A stretch of 64,000 nt of DNA. Source: Chlorogloea purpurea SAG 13.99. Lineage in GTDB: Bacteria > Cyanobacteriota > Cyanobacteriia > Cyanobacteriales > Microcystaceae. Position 1 is the stretch's first letter. Each line of letters opens with the position of its first letter. The translations under genes were made by a program, and so were the position numbers. The stretch is taken from positions 1 through 64,000 of the forward strand of contig JADQBB010000007.1 in the NCBI GenBank assembly GCA_016903695.1, written 5' to 3'. Shown piece by piece: positions 53,092-63,316 of the stretch. A model generated the notes under the pieces. It was not told the DNA's origin, made no database searches, and saw only the letters and a program-made list of their open reading frames with translations.

Positions 53092-55170
53092 TTATTCTAG
53101 GAGATTTTCAGGAGTCGTTGCCGGAGCTTTCTTCGTTGCCTTACGTTGAGCCAGTTGAGACCGTAACAATTTCAATCGATAGGGATCTAAATCTTTCCGC
53201 CAGAAAATTCTATGCCCTTGAATCATCACCCCTCTTTCTTCGAGGCGGTTTAACCATCCGCGCCGATGAGTGATATTTTTAAAATCATCTAATAAGCCCC
53301 TGTCTCTTTCTTGTTGACTCAACTTGGCAAATTTTTCATAATCGGGATGCTCTGGGGTTACTAAACGTTCTTTCTCGTGTAATAAAGGGGGGTTTTCTTC
53401 CTCATGATAATCTCGATACCGTACCCGTAAGTAAGCTAGATCTATATCCATACGAGTTTGTAAAATAGGGTGCGCCTCTCCCTCGAAATCTCGATAATAT
53501 AAATAAGAAATTTGCGGCTGGCGTAGGGAAAATTTTACCACGTTAGCATCCTCTAAAGAGCCGATGACTCTACTAGCACAAGCTTCGTATAATCTCAATA
53601 AAAGAGGTAATTTGTCTAAAGCGCTAATATGAACCGTCAGACTATCACGGGACTTTCGACCGGTCGAACAGCCCGCAGCCGCTTCAGTGATAATGGGCAT
53701 TTTTCCCGCGTTTAATAAAGCAGAGTCAGCGTATAAACAAGCTCTTTGATAACTGCCGAATAAACTTTTAATATCTTCTTGCAAAGTTGCTGATAGTTGC
53801 GATAATCTGGGACGTTTACCAAATTTAGTTAATGCTAAGTAAAGGGTCAATTCTTGTCGGCACTTCTCGCTGATCTCGTCCCAATCTTCGGGCGCAGTTA
53901 CTTGCAATACCACGGCGAAGGCACGACGGAAACTGTTAAATTCTTGGAGTATTTCCGCTTCGTTTTCTAACTCTCCGGTTTTCGGTAATCGCCCTCTCTC
54001 TGTATAAAATTCCATCAAAGGAGTTAAAATATTTTCATAATCTTCAAAACGTCGGGAGTAGGATTTAACTCTCGGAGTCGTGGCCCGGCAGCGCAAGCGG
54101 GAAAGACGGAAAGCTTCCGCCCTACTTTCTTCGCGAAAAACTAAATATATTCCCAATCCTATGGGGATAGAATCCACACCGAGAATATTATCAATATAGT
54201 CTTTGAGTTCTTCCTGCTGATAGTATTTCTGGAAGGTATTGCGACGGGTAATAATGCCGTCTTCGTAAGCCACTAAACCCCCAGCACGATCGTCGATCAG
54301 CACTTGGGCTGATACGATTAAAACTTGATGGGTCAACTGCCAAGCTTTTAATAGTGCCTCTTGTCTCTCCTCCCTATCTTCGATAACGTTGATCACGTAA
54401 CCGAGATTGACAATATCGGCGGGGCGCAACTCGGTGTCGGGGCGATAATAGGGGTCGTATCCATCGCTGGTAAATCCTTGCTTTTCTATCTGTTTTATAT
54501 CTTCTCCATGACCGCAACCGTAGTCGAAAAAGCTGACCCCGCCCGTGAATAAACCCGACTCCAAAGCCAGTCGCACTGGGCGCGAGAGATTCTTGCGGAC
54601 GATCGCCGCCCGGTGTCTTTCGATAAGATGAGATTTATTACCGCCTCTATCGATCGGGCAGATGAGATAATGGTCAGAGAAACCGATGGAGAACCCTTTT
54701 AATCTTTCCAGCCATTGGGAACGAGTACCGATGCCCTGAGAATTATCTAGTAAGCCTAAAGCTTCTTCACACGCAGTCAGATGAGAGAATAGATCGTATA
54801 AGGGATAATCTCTCGTGACGAAGGTTTCCTTGCGGTGAAGGATGGGGGGGTTATGAGAGTCTTTGTATTCCCATTTACTGGGTGTCGCCAATTCCACGTC
54901 CACCACCAGGCTACTACTGAGGGCGGGGTGAGGGTCAGTGTCAAATTCGGGATAATCTAAATAGGAAACTTTCGCCTTATCGAAAGCGAATTTGATCAAG
55001 GTGAAATGAGCTGGATTCCCTATACTTCGGGCTTCTCTCTCGTACTCCTGAAGCTTGGGGTCAAGGGCGGTTAAAGCGCTGTGATGAATGTAAAACGCAC
55101 TTTTGAGGAGTTTTCCCACAGAATTTTGTTGACATAGTTCAACAATTGTGCTTACAGGTAGCGGAGCCAT
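53092..55170 (-). CDS. DNA phosphorothioation-associated putative methyltransferase, with duplicated flanking domain
   Basis: 692 residues. The central SAM methyltransferase (motif I FFDYGCGHGEDI near residue 215; DIVNLGYVINVIED as the catalytic-loop region) matches the family named DNA phosphorothioation-associated putative methyltransferase. Residues about 27-170 and 512-658 are two diverged copies of one domain, sharing SYLxY, HPxL, NPPxLHxKE, VTxxxPxY, LLD and WLxRL. The family target is unknown. No dnd genes are in the window. Compact ATG start; upstream of cbiT. Confidence 0.8.
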   Translation of the reverse strand: MAPLPVSTIVELCQQNSVGKLLKSAFYIHHSALTALDPKLQEYEREARSIGNPAHFTLIKFAFDKAKVSYLDYPEFDTDPHPALSSSLVVDVELATPSKWEYKDSHNPPILHRKETFVTRDYPLYDLFSHLTACEEALGLLDNSQGIGTRSQWLERLKGFSIGFSDHYLICPIDRGGNKSHLIERHRAAIVRKNLSRPVRLALESGLFTGGVSFFDYGCGHGEDIKQIEKQGFTSDGYDPYYRPDTELRPADIVNLGYVINVIEDREERQEALLKAWQLTHQVLIVSAQVLIDDRAGGLVAYEDGIITRRNTFQKYYQQEELKDYIDNILGVDSIPIGLGIYLVFREESRAEAFRLSRLRCRATTPRVKSYSRRFEDYENILTPLMEFYTERGRLPKTGELENEAEILQEFNSFRRAFAVVLQVTAPEDWDEISEKCRQELTLYLALTKFGKRPRLSQLSATLQEDIKSLFGSYQRACLYADSALLNAGKMPIITEAAAGCSTGRKSRDSLTVHISALDKLPLLLRLYEACASRVIGSLEDANVVKFSLRQPQISYLYYRDFEGEAHPILQTRMDIDLAYLRVRYRDYHEEENPPLLHEKERLVTPEHPDYEKFAKLSQQERDRGLLDDFKNITHRRGWLNRLEERGVMIQGHRIFWRKDLDPYRLKLLRSQLAQRKATKKAPATTPENLLE

Positions 55171-55269
55171 AGAGTCAAGAAAGCGAAGTTATACCCAAAA
55201 TAATACATAGGGATAACATAAAGCCAACACTATCTAAAGCAGACAGCGCTCAAAATAAATATTATCGAT

Positions 55270-57450
55270 TTAAGACAAGTGACGAATAGCCACTACCGCG
55301 GGACGCGGGGGTTGATTCGCTTCTTTTCCCGGCCAATTAGAGCCAATAGGCACGAACCGCACTTGGGAAAATTCTTCACCGGCGGTAGTATATATAGAAA
55401 AGCGACGACTTTCGCTTCCCATATCTTTTCTCGTGCCTCCCACCTCCCCAGGATGTTGGACGCTCATAAATAAAGTTTTTTGATCCGCGGTAAACCATAA
55501 CCCGGTTAACTCTGTATCCATAGGCCCGATAGCAAAAGGATAAGCTTTTTTCTCGCCTCTCGGTAATACCCAAGCCGCGTTATTACCGAATACACCCAAC
55601 GTATCTTTCTGCCCCACTGGCTTATCATCTTCAGTACGACTCGGTAAAGCCTTATTGAGGTTAGCCGTGGAGATGTCATTAACCATCCACAGATTACCAT
55701 CACCGTCGAAAGCGAGATTATCGGGGTTGGCAAAACCCATTCCTCCATCTAACGGCTCGCCTCCCGTGGCTACTATCTCCCATTTAAAGGTCATAGATGC
55801 CGGATTGAGATCATCTTCCTCTATGGCGATAATCCAACCGAACTCGTAGGGGGTCTCTCCAGAGGGGCCCCGGAAGATATTTTTATCGGCCCCTCCTTCT
55901 TCGTCTGCCGTGCCGCTGGTGAAGGTGATATATATTCTATTATCGGGCCCGATTTCCGCGTCTTCGGGACGGCCCGTACAAGTAACACCGGCAGCGTTAG
56001 CCGCGTAGTGAGCATCTATTAATATCGCTCCCTGTTTCTGCACCGTGTTACCCTCGTAAATATCCCCCAAGGTGCGATAAGCGGATTTATAGGTCATTAC
56101 ATCCCCATCTTCGCCTAATAATAATAACTTGCCGTCGTCGGCGCTTCGATCGCTCTTAGGTAACGCCACGACTCCAATACCCGCGATTTGACTCGGCAAT
56201 ACTGGATTGACTGGGGTATCGGGATTGAGCGCGATCCAACTGCCGGTTTTATCGGCATTAAATTTAGCGCCGTAGAGCATCCCCTTAGTAAACAGGCGAG
56301 AATTGTTTTTATCGTTTCTATTTTTAACGCTATTTTCGGAAACGAATTTGTAGATATGCCCCCCTCTTCGATCGCATCCCGAATAAACGGCCATGGGTTG
56401 ATTTTCTTGGATGAAAAACGTCACCGCTTCGTGGCGAAATCTTCCCAACCAAGTATGTTTGGTTCCATAATCTTCGGGATTACCAGGATCTATTTCTACC
56501 ATCCAACCGTACTTATTAGGAGCGAGACCGAATACATTGCCTCTACCGTTTATATCTTTTTTGTCCATCACGAAAGGCGTGGTGTCGGGATGGAGAGAAG
56601 ACCCATCGGATAAGACTGGGTCGCTTACTTGGTCTTGAAAGTTCTCTTCCGCTGTCAATACCGTACCCCAGGGTGTTGTCCCCCCCGCACAGTTTTGAAA
56701 TGTGCCGATAATTTTCGACCCTAAACTATCGTCGTAACCTTTTTTATTGGTTTTGGTGAATACGGCGACGGCGGGGCCGGTGGAGTTTAAATATTTACCG
56801 TCTTCTAACCCGGAAATACCGGTGATGCGCCGGTCTACCCCGCTATAAGTTCTTTCCCACACTCCTTGAAGGTTGCGTTTTATGGCGATTATTCCTACGC
56901 CTTGATCGATCAATCCTTCTCTCGATATTTCTTTGATTTGGCCTTTGAGGGTATCGCCATCGGGTAGAGTATAAGCTTTGATGGTTCCGTCTCGATCGAG
57001 GTGTGGTTTAACTGCCTCGAAAGGTAACTGTTTGCCGATAACTGCTTCGTAAGTTTCCGCCCAGGTTCTGCCGCTGATATACTCGAAATTAACGGTTAAG
57101 TAACCTGTATCTTTTCCCGTTTCTAAAAAAGATATGTAGTCATTATTATAGCCGAAGCGACTATCTCCTACTCGATCGCCCCATTTGGCGATCACGTCGT
57201 AAGTATAACCATCGGGCAAGATTAAATCGTCTTCTACTTTATATTCTTTATAAGCTTGAATCTGCTCCGAGGAACTTAATTTATCTATAGATAATGGTAG
57301 AGGTAATTTTAAGGGCGTAAAATGCCAATTCGTTACTTTATTCGCAGCTATGCCGGGAGATAAAAGGGGAGTCTTGAGGATTGAATTGCTCGCTCCCACT
57401 CCTAAACTCGTTCCCAAAAATAAGAGAAATTGACGGCGGCCTATACTCAT
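55270..57450 (-). CDS. phoX: PhoX-family alkaline phosphatase (DUF839)
   Basis: 726 residues. The N-terminal twin-arginine signal IGRRQFLLFLGTS is followed by a large beta-propeller. PhoX landmarks are EYKVEDDLILPDGYTYDVIAKWGDRVG, NCAGGTTPWGTVLTAEEN, and FRHEAVTFF. The enzyme uses Ca2+ and Fe3+ and is exported folded to scavenge phosphate. ATG 57450 is chosen over a GTG six bases upstream. A Pho-box-like triple repeat lies 44-72 bases upstream. Confidence 0.9.
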   Translation of the reverse strand: MSIGRRQFLLFLGTSLGVGASNSILKTPLLSPGIAANKVTNWHFTPLKLPLPLSIDKLSSSEQIQAYKEYKVEDDLILPDGYTYDVIAKWGDRVGDSRFGYNNDYISFLETGKDTGYLTVNFEYISGRTWAETYEAVIGKQLPFEAVKPHLDRDGTIKAYTLPDGDTLKGQIKEISREGLIDQGVGIIAIKRNLQGVWERTYSGVDRRITGISGLEDGKYLNSTGPAVAVFTKTNKKGYDDSLGSKIIGTFQNCAGGTTPWGTVLTAEENFQDQVSDPVLSDGSSLHPDTTPFVMDKKDINGRGNVFGLAPNKYGWMVEIDPGNPEDYGTKHTWLGRFRHEAVTFFIQENQPMAVYSGCDRRGGHIYKFVSENSVKNRNDKNNSRLFTKGMLYGAKFNADKTGSWIALNPDTPVNPVLPSQIAGIGVVALPKSDRSADDGKLLLLGEDGDVMTYKSAYRTLGDIYEGNTVQKQGAILIDAHYAANAAGVTCTGRPEDAEIGPDNRIYITFTSGTADEEGGADKNIFRGPSGETPYEFGWIIAIEEDDLNPASMTFKWEIVATGGEPLDGGMGFANPDNLAFDGDGNLWMVNDISTANLNKALPSRTEDDKPVGQKDTLGVFGNNAAWVLPRGEKKAYPFAIGPMDTELTGLWFTADQKTLFMSVQHPGEVGGTRKDMGSESRRFSIYTTAGEEFSQVRFVPIGSNWPGKEANQPPRPAVVAIRHLS

Positions 57451-57493
57451 AATCACGGCTCATATTTTTTCTTTCTCGGATTATATAGGGATG

Positions 57494-57522
57494 AGGTTAT
57501 GAAGAAGTTAATAAAAGTTAAT
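57494..57522 (-). promoter_or_regulatory. Pho-box-like tandem repeat upstream of phoX
   Basis: Three direct units on the plus strand, AGGTTATG (57494), AAGTTAAT (57505) and AAGTTAAT (57515), recur every 10-11 bases. Their complement resembles the cyanobacterial Pho box built of CTTAACCT repeats bound by SphR/PhoB. They precede phoX by 44-72 bases. Confidence 0.55.
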
Positions 57523-57590
57523 TTGACCGTTGAAAAAATTTGGGGTGAGTAGTGTTTAGTGGCTAAGGAATAGCCACTAACCACTATTGC

Positions 57591-58619
57591 CTATTTACTT
57601 TCTTCAAAAGACTTGTAAGCTTTTTCGGCATCGTAAATATGGCACTTATCAGCGATGTCGTGCATTAATTCCCAAGAAAATACCCTCTCTTTCATGTAGT
57701 GTCCCCACTGGTCTTTCATATATTCGTGAGTTTTTCTCAAATTATAAGAAGGGATAGCGGTAGATACATGATGGGGAATATGGACGTTAATATCGTGGCA
57801 GAGAACTTCTACCCATTTCGGATAGGTACAGTGTACCGTACCGGCTAACTGTGCTTCGGCCGCACTCCACTGAGTCACTGGACGGAATTGAATGTCACCG
57901 GCGGTGTGATGGACTAGGGTAAAGGTACTCATCCAGAAATGGTAAAACAGCCAGGGCATGAGCCAAAACTTGATCACTCCCCAGAATCCGGTGGTGATGA
58001 AAAGAGTGGGAAAGAAGATGAGGGCGAAAATTACGACTACAGTGATAGATAATTTGGCTTTAGACTTTTCATGGGGCAGAAACTCATTGAGATTAAAGTG
58101 TAATATACCCCAGTGAGCGATCGAGCCTAGGAACCAGAACCAACCGCGCATCGCTTGATAAAACCATTTAAGCGGTAGACTTCTCCCTTCATAATCGGGT
58201 AACTCCCAAGGGTCCCAAGCATTATCCACACCGTGTTTGTTTGTATGGGCGTGATGGCGATTGTGGAGGATTCGCCAACAGTGGAAGGGATAAATAAGGG
58301 GTAAGGTGAGGGTGTGTCCCACTAAATCATTAACCCAGCGACGATTAGCAAAGGAGCGATGGCCGCAATCGTGAGCCAAAACGAAGAATCCCGTCAGGGC
58401 TGTGCCGGTAAAAAGCCAAGCTACGGGCAATAAATACCAAGGGGAAAAGGCGATGAACACGTAACCGCCAATGACGGCTAAGACGTTAAATATAACTGAA
58501 AACCACGCTTTAATTCGGTTTTTCAGAAAGAATTCTTTCGGTATAGATTTGATTATATCTTTCAGTTGCAATTCGGGATTAGACCAGGTAATCGAGGCTC
58601 TGTCTGCTGTAGCTGTCAC
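57591..58619 (-). CDS. desA: acyl-lipid fatty acid desaturase, delta-12 type (DesA)
   Basis: 342-residue membrane diiron desaturase with three His boxes: [17 protein letters not shown] and HIPHH. Hydrophobic helices flank the boxes. Length and the [12 protein letters not shown] context fit cyanobacterial DesA, which inserts the delta-12 double bond in membrane lipids and is cold-induced. The 240 bases upstream (58620-58859) hold its promoter; a small GAGCA/TGCTC hairpin is visible there but no defined control site. Confidence 0.88.
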   Translation of the reverse strand: MTATADRASITWSNPELQLKDIIKSIPKEFFLKNRIKAWFSVIFNVLAVIGGYVFIAFSPWYLLPVAWLFTGTALTGFFVLAHDCGHRSFANRRWVNDLVGHTLTLPLIYPFHCWRILHNRHHAHTNKHGVDNAWDPWELPDYEGRSLPLKWFYQAMRGWFWFLGSIAHWGILHFNLNEFLPHEKSKAKLSITVVVIFALIFFPTLFITTGFWGVIKFWLMPWLFYHFWMSTFTLVHHTAGDIQFRPVTQWSAAEAQLAGTVHCTYPKWVEVLCHDINVHIPHHVSTAIPSYNLRKTHEYMKDQWGHYMKERVFSWELMHDIADKCHIYDAEKAYKSFEESK

Positions 58620-58859
58620 TCGCTGAAATCTCCATTTAAGGGTGAGTTAGAGCAAAAATGCTCATGATAGTATTTTATGCTGGACTTATCTAGCAATCGC
58701 TTACTTTTAGTTCCTCTTGGTGCTGTTTAAACTTTCTTAGAGAAACTTAATAAACCTTAACAGTTATATCACATAACAGACTCTGGGACAGGAAAATCTT
58801 GGAAAAATTTCAACATCTAAGGAAAATATTAATACTAAATATTCTTGTCAAATAAGATG

Positions 58860-59750
58860 TTATGTGCCGTTAAGAAGGGCTATTTCTGATAGGTTACTGA
58901 CGTTCGTTAATGTTAAGCCTTCACAAGTACGTTTGATCAGTCCCGTGAGAACTTTGCCCGGCCCTACTTCGATTGCTTCTGTCACGCCTATTTTCGACAT
59001 TTCTAACATCGTTTCCCGCCAGCGCACCGAACCAGTCATTTGAGCCACGAGTCTGTGTTTCAGGGTCTCGGCCCCGGTGCAGGGTCGGGGATCTACATTG
59101 GAAAGAACGGGTACTGTAGCGTCGTGAAAAGAAGTTGAATTTAATAACCGCTGAAATTCTTCTGCAGGAATTGCCATCAAGGGAGAATGGAAAGCGCCGG
59201 ATACTTTTAAAGGTACAGCTCTTTTGGCTTTAACCTCCGAGAGAATTTTGTCTACCGCCGACGGTGTGCCGGAAATAACCACTTGTTCCGGGCTATTATC
59301 GTTAGCGATCACCACATCCGCCGTTGTGGCCATGAGATTTTCCAGGGCAGTACGATCGAATTTCATAATTGCCGCCATTTTCCCCCCCGCCGCCTTGTCC
59401 ATTAACTGCGATCGATGACGCACCAAATTCAATCCCGTGGCGAAGTCGAACACCCCCGCAGCATACAGGGCTGAATACTCACCCAAGCTATGACCCGCCA
59501 CCTGATCGGGGCTGTAACCTTTATCTTTTAATAAATCCGTGAGGATGCTTTCCACCACGAACAGACAAGGTTGAGTGTACACCGTTCTAGACAGAGTTTC
59601 TTCATCGCCCTGACATTTTTCCAATACAGACCAGCCTAATAGGGCTGAGGCTTCTGCAAATCTGTTTTTCCCTATATCCGTCTGTGCTAGATCAGCTTCC
59701 ATACCTGGTGTTTGTGAACCCTGCCCAGGAAATACCCAAATTTTTGTCAT
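58860..59750 (-). CDS. fabD: malonyl-CoA:ACP transacylase
   Basis: 296 residues. The nucleophile Ser is in AGHSLGEYSAL, the early oxyanion segment is FPGQGSQTPGM, and the catalytic His is in GAFHSPLM. It loads malonyl onto acyl carrier protein. It follows fabH by one base, so it belongs to the plsX-fabH-fabD operon. Confidence 0.96.
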   Translation of the reverse strand: MTKIWVFPGQGSQTPGMEADLAQTDIGKNRFAEASALLGWSVLEKCQGDEETLSRTVYTQPCLFVVESILTDLLKDKGYSPDQVAGHSLGEYSALYAAGVFDFATGLNLVRHRSQLMDKAAGGKMAAIMKFDRTALENLMATTADVVIANDNSPEQVVISGTPSAVDKILSEVKAKRAVPLKVSGAFHSPLMAIPAEEFQRLLNSTSFHDATVPVLSNVDPRPCTGAETLKHRLVAQMTGSVRWRETMLEMSKIGVTEAIEVGPGKVLTGLIKRTCEGLTLTNVSNLSEIALLNGT

Positions 59751-59751
59751 T

Positions 59752-60753
59752 TTATTTTCCCCATTTAAATATAGCTGCTCCCCAGGTTAAACCAGCACCG
59801 AAACCCGAAGCGGCGATGATTTGCCCTGGTCGCACCCGCCCGCTGCGTACCGCTTCGTCGAGACAGAGTGGTATGGAAGCGGCTGATGTATTACCATATT
59901 TGCTTAAATTTGTCAAGACTTTGGCGTTATCGATGGCGAGACGTTCGGCCACTGTGTCCATAATTCTTTGATTAGCTTGATGGAGTAGAAGCCAATCCAC
60001 ATCTTGAACGGTTAAGTCGGCCCGATAAAGGGCTTTCTCGATAACTTCCGGCACTTTGGCCACGGCGAAGCGATACACTTCCTTACCGTTCATTTTGATA
60101 GACTCGTAATTTCCTTGAGCGATCGCTACTTCTTCCTGAAGGGTTTGAGATTGACCGTTATAAGAGATACTGAGGGCCTGTGCGAGAGAGCCGTCGCTGT
60201 GCATTTCAAAACCGAGAAGACGATCGTTTTCCCCGTTGGCCTGACAGACGATCGCTCCCGCCCCATCACCGAAGAGGACGCAGGTGGAGCGATCGTTCCA
60301 GTCCACCCACCGGCTCAGAATATCAGCGCCGATAACTAACACGTTACGATAAACGCCGGTACGGATAAACTGAGCTGCCGTCACTAAACCTACCACGAAA
60401 CCCGAACAAGCGGCCGTGAGGTCGAAAGCGACAGCGTGATCAGCACCCAAAAGGGCTTGGATTTGGCAGGCACTACCGAACATATCATCGGCGGTAGAAG
60501 TAGCGAGCAGAATTAAGTCCACATCCGAGGCAGTAATACCCGCCATATCGAGGGCCCTGAGGGCTGCATTGGCTCCCAATTGCGATAAAAGCAGGGATGG
60601 AGGAGCTAAATGACGCTGACTTATACCGGTGCGAGTTTTGATCCACTCATCGGAGGTATCAACGATCGTACTGAGATCATCATTGCTCAGTAACTGTTCT
60701 GGGACTGCCGAGCCGATGCCGGTGATGGCAGTTCCTGTACCTGATCCTTTCAA
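59752..60753 (-). CDS. fabH: 3-oxoacyl-ACP synthase III
   Basis: 333 residues. KAS III starts fatty acid chains by condensing acetyl-CoA with malonyl-ACP. The catalytic triad is visible: Cys in LTAACSGFVVGL, His in LLHQANQRI and Asn in YGNTSAAS. Middle gene of plsX-fabH-fabD. ATG start. Confidence 0.96.
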   Translation of the reverse strand: MKGSGTGTAITGIGSAVPEQLLSNDDLSTIVDTSDEWIKTRTGISQRHLAPPSLLLSQLGANAALRALDMAGITASDVDLILLATSTADDMFGSACQIQALLGADHAVAFDLTAACSGFVVGLVTAAQFIRTGVYRNVLVIGADILSRWVDWNDRSTCVLFGDGAGAIVCQANGENDRLLGFEMHSDGSLAQALSISYNGQSQTLQEEVAIAQGNYESIKMNGKEVYRFAVAKVPEVIEKALYRADLTVQDVDWLLLHQANQRIMDTVAERLAIDNAKVLTNLSKYGNTSAASIPLCLDEAVRSGRVRPGQIIAASGFGAGLTWGAAIFKWGK

Positions 60754-60774
60754 CAGTTTTAACCCCTTACGTGT

Positions 60775-61827
60775 TTATGATTCGAGCGATAAAGCTTTAC
60801 TTTTGGGCGTTTGATGTTGCTCGGTGTAGACTTGGAATCTATCCCACACCTGCTTATCCACGGCTTCTTTAGCTTGACGGATGGCACTGTAAATCGAAGG
60901 TGCTTGAGAGCTACCGTGACTGATTATACAGACTCCATCGACCCCTAATAAGAGAGCGCCGCCGTGTTCCGCGTGATCCATTCTCTGTTTGATGCGGCGG
61001 AGGTTGGGTTTAAGAATGGCTGAGCCGATCTGTCCGCGGATTCCCTGGGGCAATTCCTCGCGGATGATCTGTAACATCACCCCGCCTACCGCCTCAGCGA
61101 ATTTGAGAAGTACGTTACCCACAAATCCATCGCAGACGATAACATCGAATTGTCCAGAGAGTACATCTCTACCTTCGGCGTTACCGATGAAGGGAATCCG
61201 AGGATTATTTTTTAAGAGTTCGTAGGTTTCGATCGTGAGATTGTTCCCTTTCCCCTCTTCTTCACCGATACTCAGTAAACCCACCCCTGGGTTTTCAACT
61301 CCCATAACGTGTTTACTGTAAATCGTGCCCATGAGGGCGAATTGTTCGAGATATTTGGCTTTACAGTCCACGTTAGCGCCCACGTCGAGAACGATAACCG
61401 ATTTGCCTGCGAGCATGGTGGGTAGTATCGCCCCGATAGCGGGGCGATCGATTCCCTTGAGACGACCCAAACCGAAGATAGCTGCGGCCATAGCCGCACC
61501 CGAATGGCCGGCTGAAACCACGGCATCGGCCCGTTTTTCTTTCACCAACCGCATCGCCACATTAATAGAGGCTTCGGGTTTGCGCCTGATGGTGGTCGCT
61601 TCGTCTTCCATCGTGATCACCTCGGCGGCGTGGACTATGGTGACGTTTTTGGGTTTTTGGTGATTTTGAAAATAAGATTCGATCTGTGCTGAATCTCCCA
61701 CCAGGAGGACTTCCACGTCTAATTCTTCACTAGCCCGGATCGCCCCAGTGATGATTTCGTTGGGAGCGTGGTCGCCGCCCATCGCGTCTACTGCAATTCT
61801 TGCCCGATTTAATGCCGTTTCTGCCAT
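60775..61827 (-). CDS. plsX: phosphate acyltransferase PlsX
   Basis: 350 residues. It converts acyl-ACP to acyl-phosphate for glycerolipid synthesis. Conserved blocks are IAVDAMGGDHAPNEI, VVSAGHSGAAMAAA, GLLSIGEEEGKGN and VCDGFVGNVLLKF. First gene of the fatty acid operon, with fabH 21 bases downstream. ATG start. Confidence 0.96.
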   Translation of the reverse strand: MAETALNRARIAVDAMGGDHAPNEIITGAIRASEELDVEVLLVGDSAQIESYFQNHQKPKNVTIVHAAEVITMEDEATTIRRKPEASINVAMRLVKEKRADAVVSAGHSGAAMAAAIFGLGRLKGIDRPAIGAILPTMLAGKSVIVLDVGANVDCKAKYLEQFALMGTIYSKHVMGVENPGVGLLSIGEEEGKGNNLTIETYELLKNNPRIPFIGNAEGRDVLSGQFDVIVCDGFVGNVLLKFAEAVGGVMLQIIREELPQGIRGQIGSAILKPNLRRIKQRMDHAEHGGALLLGVDGVCIISHGSSQAPSIYSAIRQAKEAVDKQVWDRFQVYTEQHQTPKSKALSLES

Positions 61828-61968
61828 TGAGTCAGTGTTATAGAAGCTTTTAGAATTTTACCATCTACTCTTGACAGGAGGAGAAGGAAAAGGGATTACC
61901 GATCGAGTAATTCTTAAGAAATTACTAATCTTCTTTATACAATAAAGCATGATCGACAGAGGTGAAAG

Positions 61969-63261
61969 ATGATTAAAATATTTGCTTGGACGATGGGCGG
62001 TTTTTTCTTGAGTGTTTTTGGCGGCTCGGGGGAACCGGTTTCTTTACCTCTGGTTTCTTGGCAGTCCGCCCCTATTTTCGCTCTTCCTACCGCCCCTGAC
62101 CCGGCTGTGGCCACGATCGCTCAAAATTATCTACAACGCCTGCAAAGCCGAGGATTAGACTTGTCCCGGCAGGGGGTGTCGATCGAAACCGACTGGGCTG
62201 ATCTGGCTCTCCATAATCCCCGTATTCCCGCCTCGGCTGCTTCTCTGACGAAAATCGCTACAACTTTAGCTGCTGTGGAAACTTGGCCGATCGATCATCG
62301 CTTTACCACCCGATTTTTATCGAGAGGCAAAATCAATAAGGGGGTTTTGCAGGGCGATTTGATTATCGAGGCTGGAGGTGATCCGCTTTTGGTTTGGGAG
62401 GAAGTGATCGCGATCGCGAATAAGTTAAACAGCCTCGGTATCCGCGAGGTGAAAGGTAATCTTCTCGTCACGGGCGATCTGATCGTTAATTTTCAAGAAG
62501 ACGTGGTTAAATCGGGGGAATTGGTCAGGGTGGGGATGAATAGCGATCGATGGTCTCTTGAGGCGAAAAAAGCCTTTCAGGATATGCCGAAGGGGACTAA
62601 AGAGCCTGGGGTGAAGATTTCGGGGACGGTTAAACTCATGGAGAAAGTACCAGAAGGAACTGCAGTACTATTGACGCATCAATCTTTAACCCTGGGAGAA
62701 TTATTACACATAATGAACGTTTATAGTAATAACGTCATGGCGGAAATGCTGGCACAGTCATTAGGGGGTGCGGGTAAAGTGGCGGAAATAGCGGTTAAAT
62801 CCGCCGGTGTTTCCCAATCAGAAATCTCGTTAATTAACGGGTCTGGTTTGGGTGTGGAAAATCGTATTTCTCCCCACGCGGTTTGTAAGATGTTAGGGGT
62901 TTTGCAGGAGAAGTTAGCCGCAGGGCCGATTAAGCTCCACGATTTATTTCCTGTAGCCGGTAGGGATAAAGAGGGGACGATGCGATGGCGGGCCATACCG
63001 GATGGGGTGATGATCAAGACGGGTACGCTAGCCCAAGTGAGTGCTTTGGCGGGATTAATCCCGACTCGAGAAAGGGGCAATGTGTGTTTCGCCATTACTA
63101 ATTTCGGCAGTAGTAATATCGAGGGTTTACGGCACGAACAAGATGAGGTGTTACAAGCTTTGGCGGCGCACTGGCGGTTAGTTCCCGCGGTTACTAAAGG
63201 GAGTCTACCGAAGAAGCCTTTCTTGGGTGATCCGGGTCGGAATTTGAGTGATCGAAGTTGA
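61969..63261 (+). CDS. dacB: D-alanyl-D-alanine carboxypeptidase, S13/PBP4 family
   Basis: 430 residues. A signal-like N-terminus (MIKIFAWTMGGFFLSVFGG) is followed by the S13 motifs: nucleophile SxxK in SAASLTKIATTL, SxN in VYSNNVMAEML and KTG in MIKTGTLAQVSALAG. It trims or cleaves peptidoglycan cross-links in the periplasm. It is slightly shorter than E. coli PBP4. ATG start, divergent from plsX. Confidence 0.88.
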   Translation: MIKIFAWTMGGFFLSVFGGSGEPVSLPLVSWQSAPIFALPTAPDPAVATIAQNYLQRLQSRGLDLSRQGVSIETDWADLALHNPRIPASAASLTKIATTLAAVETWPIDHRFTTRFLSRGKINKGVLQGDLIIEAGGDPLLVWEEVIAIANKLNSLGIREVKGNLLVTGDLIVNFQEDVVKSGELVRVGMNSDRWSLEAKKAFQDMPKGTKEPGVKISGTVKLMEKVPEGTAVLLTHQSLTLGELLHIMNVYSNNVMAEMLAQSLGGAGKVAEIAVKSAGVSQSEISLINGSGLGVENRISPHAVCKMLGVLQEKLAAGPIKLHDLFPVAGRDKEGTMRWRAIPDGVMIKTGTLAQVSALAGLIPTRERGNVCFAITNFGSSNIEGLRHEQDEVLQALAAHWRLVPAVTKGSLPKKPFLGDPGRNLSDRS

Positions 63262-63316
63262 TATTATTGACGGGAACAGATGTAAATTCTTGTCTTAAAA
63301 AGTTACTGATTACGCT

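Noticed and set aside
52474-55170. Possible complete DNA phosphorothioation (Dnd) or BREX-type defence island
   Set aside because: Neighbours are cbiT, cdsA and phoX; no dndA-E, pgl, brx or restriction gene is present, so only an orphan methyltransferase is claimed.
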